Assembly: GCF_034931305.1 (NCBI RefSeq)
Contig: NZ_JAYGHY010000075.1
Span: 1 to 10,747, forward strand
Source of the DNA: Cyanobium gracile_A
Lineage (GTDB): Bacteria; Cyanobacteriota; Cyanobacteriia; PCC-6307; Cyanobiaceae
Length of the DNA stretch: 10,747 bases
Reading direction: 5' to 3'
Shown here: positions 6,362 to 10,747 of the stretch, piece by piece
Layout of the letters: each line of letters opens with the position of its first letter
Numbering within the stretch: the stretch's first letter is position 1
Translations under genes and position numbers: made by a program
Notes under the pieces: model-generated
Told to the model about the DNA's origin: nothing
What the model saw: only the letters and a program-made list of their open reading frames with translations
Database searches by the model: none

Positions 6362-7681
6362 TCGCCGCCGCCAGGGCTTCAGCTCCTGCAGCACGGCGTC
6401 CACCACCGGGATCCAGTCCCGCTCCACCCCCTGACGGAACAGCCGCAGGCTCGGGTACCAGGGGCTGTCGTCCCGCTCCCTGAGCCAGCGGGGATCGGCG
6501 CTGAAGGGCAGCAGCACCCAGGCCGGATGGCCCATGGCGCCGGCCAGATGGGCCATGGCGGTGTCCACCGTGAGCACCAGATCCGTGCCGGCCACCACCC
6601 GCGCCGTGGCCAGGAAATCCCCCGCCGCCTCGATCGCCCCGGCGAACAGGTGCGCCACAGGCTCCGCCAGCTGCCGGTCCTCCCCCTGCTGCAGCAGCAC
6701 CGGCTCACACCCCTGGGCCACCAGCCCTTCCACCAGCCGCACCAGGGCGGCGGCGGGCAGGGTCCGCTTGCGGTACTCCCGCCGGGTGAACCCATCGGCC
6801 AACTTGCGGCCACTGGCCCAGGTGAGCCCGATCCGCGGCGGCCGCCCGTAGCGCTCCTCCGGTTCGATCGGCGCCAGACCCCGCAGGTAAGCGCCCCGGC
6901 CCTCCGGCCCCGGCGGCTGCGGGCAGGGGGCGCCCCCCAGGGCCGCCGGCAGCGACAGCAGGCTCACCACCACCCCGCCCCCGGGCTCCCCGGGCTCCCC
7001 GGGCCCGTCCTCCTCCGGCCGGGCCCGCACCTGCGGCGGGTTCTCCAGCCAGGCCAGACCCTCCCGCAGCAGGGCCACCAAAGACGTTTCCACCTCCAGC
7101 ACCACCGACTGACCCCGCCCCCGGGCCTGCTCCTGAAGCGGCGGGATCCAGCGCAGGTACTGCAGGCCATCGCCCAGACCCTGCTCGCTGCGCACCCTCA
7201 GCAGCGGGGCCTGAGCCACGGCGGCCGCCACACCGCCCGCGGGGCCGGGGTTGCGGCCGGGGAGCTCGAAGCGACGTTCGGCCAGGGCGAAGGCCTCCTC
7301 GTAGGCCTCCAGCCCGATCAGCAGCGAGGCATGGTTGCAGGCCAGTTCGGGGCCATCCCCCCGTTCCCGGCAGTTCCGGAACGCCCGATCCGCCGCCTCA
7401 AACCGGTTCAGATCCCGCAGGCTGTTGCCGAGGCCCATCAACGGGCCCGGACGGTCCGGCAGCAGCAGCGACGCCCGCCGGTAGTGCTCCAGGGCCTCTT
7501 CCGGCTGATCCGACAACCACAGGGCATTGGCGGCCCGCATCACAACGGCTGCATTGATGGGGTAGTGAGTGATCAAATCCTGATAAATGCAGGCGGCTTC
7601 ACTCCACTCGTGCAGCAATTCCGCCTGGCGTGCCTCCTCAAGCACCTGCTCAAAGTCTGGATCGCTGGAATAGGCCGTCAT
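6356..7681 (-). CDS. TPR protein with GT9-like glycosyltransferase domain
   Basis: A 441-residue fusion of TPR repeats and a C-terminal glycosyltransferase-9-like (heptosyltransferase-type, GT-B) domain, an arrangement common in bacteria and often near glycoprotein or surface-glycan genes. About four TPR units span 12-145, for example ANALWLSDQPEEALEHYRRA (51-70). The catalytic half carries EQGLGDGLQYLRWIPPL (166-182), RIGLTWASGRK (283-293) and the signature TVDTAMAHLAGAMGHPAWVL (371-390), followed by DSPWYPSLRLFRQ (405-417). The start is ATG at 7681, with AGGA 8 nt upstream; an ATG at 7726 would add 15 residues but lacks an RBS. A 9-bp in-frame tandem repeat inserts GEPGEPGGG at about 228-236, a stretch that looks like lineage-specific expansion. 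The acceptor may be a protein or glycan; the sequence does not decide. Confidence 0.88.
   Translation of the reverse strand: MTAYSSDPDFEQVLEEARQAELLHEWSEAACIYQDLITHYPINAAVVMRAANALWLSDQPEEALEHYRRASLLLPDRPGPLMGLGNSLRDLNRFEAADRAFRNCRERGDGPELACNHASLLIGLEAYEEAFALAERRFELPGRNPGPAGGVAAAVAQAPLLRVRSEQGLGDGLQYLRWIPPLQEQARGRGQSVVLEVETSLVALLREGLAWLENPPQVRARPEEDGPGEPGEPGGGVVVSLLSLPAALGGAPCPQPPGPEGRGAYLRGLAPIEPEERYGRPPRIGLTWASGRKLADGFTRREYRKRTLPAAALVRLVEGLVAQGCEPVLLQQGEDRQLAEPVAHLFAGAIEAAGDFLATARVVAGTDLVLTVDTAMAHLAGAMGHPAWVLLPFSADPRWLRERDDSPWYPSLRLFRQGVERDWIPVVDAVLQELKPWRRRR
6981..7004 (-). repeat. In-frame 9-bp tandem repeat coding GEP units
   Basis: The unit CCGGGCTCC (plus strand) occurs at 6981-6989 and 6990-6998 with a partial third copy to 7004. 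It encodes Gly-Glu-Pro units in a loop between the N-terminal repeats and the donor-binding part of the TPR-GT9 protein. The 9-bp unit keeps the frame. Confidence 0.75.
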
Positions 7682-7895
7682 GACAGGGATCCTGGCCCAG
7701 CGAGCAGACCGCCGCAAGGACTGCATGGCCGGAACAAAGCCTGGGAATCGGATGTGAGTCTCGATCGGCTAATTAAGGGAACTGAACCGCTGAGTGAGGA
7801 CGCAACTGGAACCGAAAGAAAATGACGCGGGCAATACATAGACCGGCAACAGTCACGTGTACCTTGATTGCAACTTGTAAGCGCCTGCCGCCCCA
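7682..7895. promoter_or_regulatory. 214-bp divergent intergenic region
   Basis: This is the longest non-coding stretch in the window, between the minus-strand TPR-GT9 gene and the plus-strand RTX-like operon. It is clearly richer in A+T than its flanks (for example TAATTAAG near 7770 and AAAGAAAATGAC near 7816). It should hold promoters for both directions. I see no convincing -35/-10 pair at proper spacing, no riboswitch and no tRNA. A CACGTG hexamer at 7854-7859 has no extended symmetry. The RBS of the minus gene, AGGA at 7690-7693, lies at its left edge. Confidence 0.45.
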
Positions 7896-8660
7896 ATGGC
7901 ATCCTCCGATACACTTTCGCTCTTCGTCCCGGATCCAGGCGAAACCATTACCCAGACGACGACGTCTGGCGCCAAGGTTGCCTCCACCTTGGTTGGTGAC
8001 ACCCTCAACACCAGGATTTTCCCGAACAGCGGCCGCAACATCAACGACGTCGGCGTCAAGGAGCCGTCGGCCGGAGACACACGAACCACCTTCGGCGGCG
8101 CCTCCAAGGACACTTCCTACATTGGCAACGCCGACGACAACGCCGTCACTTACACCGGTGATGCCAAGAACGCCTTCATCAGCACCGGAGCCGGCGACGA
8201 CACCCTGATCGCCTCCGACATTTCCAAGAGCACCATTTCCCTCGGCAACGGCAACAACACCGCCATCACCGGCGCCGTCAAGGACACCACCTTCACCTCC
8301 GGCACCGGCGCTGACAGCTACACGATTCTCGACAACGCCAACTCCGTCAAGATCAGCTCGGGTGCTGGAGACGACACCCTGATCTTCGGTGGCAAGGTCA
8401 ACGACGGCACCTTCCTCCTCGGCCGCGGCGCCGACGTGCTCGACTTCTCCGGCAAGGTCCAGAACACCTGGGTCGACCTCGGCAACGACTTCGACATCGA
8501 TCAGGTGTACTTCAACGCCAAGGCGGACATCGGCAACGGCACCCAGATCTTCGGCGCCGGCGATGGCGACCTGCTGATCATCGGTGGCGAAGAGTACTCC
8601 TACGACATCGACCAGTCGTCCTTCATCTCCAGCGCGGGTGATTCCATCACCTTCGGTTGA
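7896..8660 (+). CDS. RTX-like calcium-binding repeat protein, probable T1SS substrate
   Basis: A 254-residue acidic, Cys-free, Asp/Gly/Asn/Thr-rich protein with no N-terminal signal peptide. Residues 77-230 form a solenoid of about seven repeats. Each starts with a GxGxD-type turn: GNADD 77, GAGDD 98, GNGNN 117, GTGAD 136, GAGDD 156, GRGAD 176, GNDFD 196, GAGDGD 220. Spacings are 21, 19, 19, 20, 20, 20 and 24 residues. In RTX proteins such turns bind calcium and fold into a beta-roll outside the cell. Unlike the canonical 9+9 spacing, every second turn here lacks the motif (for example GKVNDGTFLL). The C-terminal 24 residues (hydrophobic end SITFG) could hold the uncleaved T1SS signal. The ATG is certain: an in-frame TAA stands at 7878 and there is no other start between. 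No Shine-Dalgarno is seen. Export by the exporter/adaptor pair at 1-3662 is inferred. Confidence 0.88.
   Translation: MASSDTLSLFVPDPGETITQTTTSGAKVASTLVGDTLNTRIFPNSGRNINDVGVKEPSAGDTRTTFGGASKDTSYIGNADDNAVTYTGDAKNAFISTGAGDDTLIASDISKSTISLGNGNNTAITGAVKDTTFTSGTGADSYTILDNANSVKISSGAGDDTLIFGGKVNDGTFLLGRGADVLDFSGKVQNTWVDLGNDFDIDQVYFNAKADIGNGTQIFGAGDGDLLIIGGEEYSYDIDQSSFISSAGDSITFG
8118..8619 (+). repeat. Array of ~20-residue (60-bp) RTX-like coding repeats
   Basis: Seven to eight degenerate units of about 57-63 bp encode the solenoid of the secreted-type protein. Most are diverged at DNA level; two keep an identical 15-bp block, GACGACACCCTGATC, at 8196-8210 and 8370-8384, coding DDTLI. Divergence argues for an old array, not recent slippage. 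Confidence 0.75.
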
Positions 8661-8675
8661 TGACCCCTGCCATCC

Positions 8676-9716
8676 GTGGCCACCTTGGATCAGGAGCGGT
8701 TCGCCCGTAACTACATCACGTGCATGGAGAGGAGGGATCTTGCTGCGGCAAAGTCCCTCCTTTTTCTCTGGGTCCAGGCCTATTTCGCCTCCCTGCCGGC
8801 GGCCCCCAGCCGCCACCAGCTCACCAACCCCGACCTCTGGGGGTCCCTGGCCCAGTACGCCGCCCTCAGCGGTGATTCCACCCCGGTCGACGACTTCTGG
8901 AACCGGCTCGACGGCATCACGCCCCGCACCACCACCAGCGCCTCGATTCCCCTGCTGGGGATTCCCATCCTCAATCGCCCCGATCTGCTGCAGCGGCTCC
9001 TCGACAGCCTCGATCACCCCGTCGACACCCTCGCCATCGTTGACAACAGCGTCGGCTCCGGCCTCGCCGACACGGCAGCCCTCGGCCGGCTGCTGGCCCA
9101 GCTGGAGCGGCAGCCGCCAGCCGGCATCGGCCAGGTGCGGGTGGCGCGCCCCTTCGCCAACCAGGGGGTGGCCACCAGCTGGAACGCCATCCTCAGCGCC
9201 TTCCCCGAGGCGCCCTTCGCACTCCTGGCCAACAACGACGTCGTGTTCGCCCCGGGGATCCTCGCCCAGGTGATCGCGCGGATCGATCCCGCCCAGCCCC
9301 AGTTCCTGCCGCTGCTGCCGGCGCCCCAGGAGTTTTCCGCCTTCGCCATCACCCCGGCCGCCTGGAATCGGGTGGGTCTTTTCGATGCCAACTTCCATCC
9401 CGCCTACTGCGAAGACCTCGACTACGCCGAGCGCCTCCGCGGCTGCGACGCCATCGAATGGATCAGCCCCGAAGCTCTCCAGTCTCTGCAGCAGCTCGCC
9501 AATCCCACCGCCAGCGCCACCATCGCCAGCGACCCCAGGCTCGCGGCCTGCAACCGCACCACCTACCTGCTCAACTGCCTCTGGCTGCACAGCCGGCGCC
9601 GACGGGAGAATCCCCATCCCGGCACCTGGATGCGGCGCTGGCTCAGCCAGTGGGTGCTCGAACCCGTCTCCGAAGCCAGCGAAGCCGGAGCCCTCAGCGA
9701 GGCGGTGCGCTCATGA
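8676..9716 (+). CDS. GT2-like (GT-A fold) glycosyltransferase
   Basis: Predicted nucleotide-sugar-dependent glycosyltransferase of 346 residues. An N-terminal helical extension of about 85 residues precedes a GT-A core: LLGIPILNRPDLLQRLLDSL (93-112), IVDNS (121-125), ANQGVATSWNAIL (161-173), the DxD-equivalent LLANNDVVFAPG (183-194), and the acceptor/catalytic region GLFDANFHPAYCEDLDYAERL (near 234-254). No membrane segment is seen, so it acts in the cytoplasm. The start is GTG at 8676: an in-frame TGA at 8661-8663 bounds it upstream, and the first ATG (8724) would remove 16 residues. It begins 15 nt after the stop of the RTX-like gene and overlaps the next gene by 4 nt, so it is in the same operon. 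Acting on the RTX-like protein is an attractive but unproven idea. Confidence 0.85.
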   Translation: MATLDQERFARNYITCMERRDLAAAKSLLFLWVQAYFASLPAAPSRHQLTNPDLWGSLAQYAALSGDSTPVDDFWNRLDGITPRTTTSASIPLLGIPILNRPDLLQRLLDSLDHPVDTLAIVDNSVGSGLADTAALGRLLAQLERQPPAGIGQVRVARPFANQGVATSWNAILSAFPEAPFALLANNDVVFAPGILAQVIARIDPAQPQFLPLLPAPQEFSAFAITPAAWNRVGLFDANFHPAYCEDLDYAERLRGCDAIEWISPEALQSLQQLANPTASATIASDPRLAACNRTTYLLNCLWLHSRRRRENPHPGTWMRRWLSQWVLEPVSEASEAGALSEAVRS

Positions 9717-9922
9717 GCCAGCCCCTGCGCCCCGACCCCGGCTGGCCCATCGGCGGCGGCCTGCTCGTGGTGCTGGCGGTCACCCTGGTGGTGGGCCTGC
9801 AGATCGGTGCCATGCCCTGGCGGTTCCGCAAGCAGATGTGGCAGCTGCAGGGCGCCCTCGCCGGCGGGGTGGCGGGGCTGGTGGTGGGCTACGTCGTCGG
9901 CCGCGGCCGCCCCAGGCCATGA
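9713..9922 (+). CDS. Small conserved-looking membrane protein (69 aa)
   Basis: A 69-residue protein with two hydrophobic helices (about 12-34 and 47-62) connected by a cytoplasmic-looking basic/aromatic loop (PWRFRKQMWQLQ, 35-46) and a Gly-rich second helix. ATG overlaps the glycosyltransferase TGA as ATGA, with GAGG about 10 nt upstream, both typical of coupled translation. I recall similar short proteins in cyanobacteria but know no function. Codon pattern and exact coupling make it more likely real than chance. It might anchor the cytoplasmic glycosyltransferases at the membrane; this is speculation. Confidence 0.75.
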   Translation: MSQPLRPDPGWPIGGGLLVVLAVTLVVGLQIGAMPWRFRKQMWQLQGALAGGVAGLVVGYVVGRGRPRP

Positions 9923-9938
9923 CGCTCGGGGGCTCCTG

Positions 9939-10747
9939 ATGCGCCGCTTCCTCGACGAACCGCTCGGGCCACGGCCGCAGATCGTGGTGATCGGGGCCCC
10001 CAAGCTGGGCAACTACGTGGTGCTGCAGCCGCTGCTGCGGGGCCTGCGCCACAAGTACCCGGCCGCCCGGATCACCTACGTGGGCAGCCAGCGCACCCGG
10101 GAGTTCGAGGAACGCAATCCCTGGATCGACGCCAGCCTGCCGTTGGGGGAGCAGGGCCCGGCGGCCCTGGCGGCCCTGCGGCAATGGCGCCAGTCCCTGG
10201 CGGACCGGGGCGACGGAGAGGGCGACGGCGACAGCGAGGGGGTGGATCTGGTGATCAACGCCGACGGCCACGCCCCCCACACCCCCGCCTGGGTCCAGGC
10301 CCTGGCGCCCCGTTTCGTGGTGGGAGCGGCGCCGGTCCCGCCCGGCGATCATCCCCTCCAGGCCCTGGCCCTCGATCCCCACTGGGCCAGTCCCGCCCTG
10401 GTGGAGCGCTACGACGGCTGGATCGGCAGCAACAGCATCCGCGAACTGCACTGCCGCGTCGCCTGGGTGGACACCGACTTCGAACGGGTGGAGCTCCCCA
10501 GGGAGCCCGCACCGCCGGGGCTGCCGCCGGTGTTGATCGCCGTGAACGGTGAGCGCGCCGCCAAGCTCTGGCCCCTGGAGCACTGGCTGACCCTGCTCGA
10601 GCGACTGCAGCAGGAGCTGGGCCTGTCGGCCGGGGCCATCGGCCTGATCGGCGGTCCTCCCCCCGCCGAGCCGCGTCAGGCGGGCGACCGGCTCGAGCGG
10701 GCGCTGCTGGCCCGCAGCGGCCTCCGCGATCTGCGCGGGCGGCTCAG
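9939..10747 (+). CDS. GT9-family (heptosyltransferase-like) glycosyltransferase, 3'-partial
   Basis: The N-terminal 269 residues of a GT-B fold glycosyltransferase related to the ADP-heptose:LPS heptosyltransferase family (GT9); the gene continues beyond the window. The N-terminal Rossmann domain begins at QIVVIGAPKLGNYVVLQPLL (14-33), the family's start pattern, then RHKYPAARITYVGS. DLVINADG (103-110) fits the end of the acceptor domain, and VLIAVNGERAAKLWPLEHW (198-216) begins the donor domain, followed by GLIGGPPP (235-242) and DLRGRL. A short acidic low-complexity insert, GDGEGDGDSEG (91-101), interrupts the N-terminal domain. ATG at 9939 lies 16 nt after the preceding gene, with a G-run (9927-9932) as a weak RBS. 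The donor sugar is not determined; a role in LPS core or surface glycan assembly is the family norm. Confidence 0.85.
   Translation, partial: MRRFLDEPLGPRPQIVVIGAPKLGNYVVLQPLLRGLRHKYPAARITYVGSQRTREFEERNPWIDASLPLGEQGPAALAALRQWRQSLADRGDGEGDGDSEGVDLVINADGHAPHTPAWVQALAPRFVVGAAPVPPGDHPLQALALDPHWASPALVERYDGWIGSNSIRELHCRVAWVDTDFERVELPREPAPPGLPPVLIAVNGERAAKLWPLEHWLTLLERLQQELGLSAGAIGLIGGPPPAEPRQAGDRLERALLARSGLRDLRGRL

Noticed and set aside
6527..7825. 432-codon plus-strand frame opposite the TPR-GT9 gene.
   Set aside because: Gln/Arg/Pro-rich translation without domains; the minus-strand gene carries the full signature motifs.
7851..7862. CACGTG core in the 214-bp intergenic region as a regulator site.
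   Set aside because: Symmetry does not extend beyond the hexamer and no second copy or known operator pattern was seen.
7773..9617. Long open frame of 614 codons on the minus strand opposite the RTX-like and GT2-like genes.
   Set aside because: Its predicted protein is Gly/Val/Ala/Glu-rich without any domain and mirrors the codon positions of two well-supported plus-strand genes; GC-rich DNA produces such antisense frames by chance.
1..10747. Mobile element, CRISPR array, tRNA or rRNA genes.
   Set aside because: No transposase, terminal inverted repeats, regularly spaced repeat-spacer array, or recognisable tRNA/rRNA sequence was found.

Overview
The window is a dense, very GC-rich bacterial region. 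It encodes most of a type I secretion system (T1SS), a likely secreted calcium-binding repeat protein, and four sugar-transfer genes of three families. The GC-rich codon usage, the scarcity of clear Shine-Dalgarno sites, and the styles of the HlyD-type adaptor and of the TPR-glycosyltransferase protein fit a high-GC picocyanobacterium (Cyanobium or freshwater Synechococcus type). That assignment is an inference; no rRNA or other taxonomic marker is present.

Layout. (1) 1-3934, plus strand: a tightly coupled operon of a T1SS ABC permease/ATPase with a degenerate C39-like N-terminal domain (5' end outside the window), a HlyD-family membrane-fusion protein, and a 91-residue two-helix membrane protein. 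The junctions overlap by 1 and 4 nt. (2) 3963-5099, minus strand: an internally duplicated protein of unknown function. (3) 5144-6349, plus strand: a GT4-type glycosyltransferase, divergent from the previous gene across 44 bp. (4) 6356-7681, minus strand: a TPR protein with a GT9-like C-terminal half, convergent with the GT4 gene across 6 bp. (5) 7682-7895: the only sizeable intergenic region (214 bp), between divergent genes. (6) 7896-10747, plus strand: an apparent operon of an RTX-like Asp/Gly/Asn-rich repeat protein, a GT2-like (GT-A fold) glycosyltransferase, a 69-residue membrane protein, and a GT9-family glycosyltransferase that runs off the end.

How the parts may work together. The ABC exporter and adaptor would form the inner-membrane part of a T1SS; no outer-membrane TolC-like gene is in the window. 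The 254-residue repeat protein has no N-terminal signal peptide and carries GxGxD calcium-binding turns, as expected of a T1SS substrate. A glycosyltransferase gene follows it directly and other sugar-transfer genes surround it. A reasonable hypothesis is therefore a locus that makes, glycosylates and exports a surface protein, or one that couples export to surface polysaccharide. The most distinctive points are the repeat architecture of the secreted protein, which alternates a 9-residue RTX turn with a turn of about 10-11 residues lacking the Ca motif, and the duplicated unknown protein at 3963-5099.
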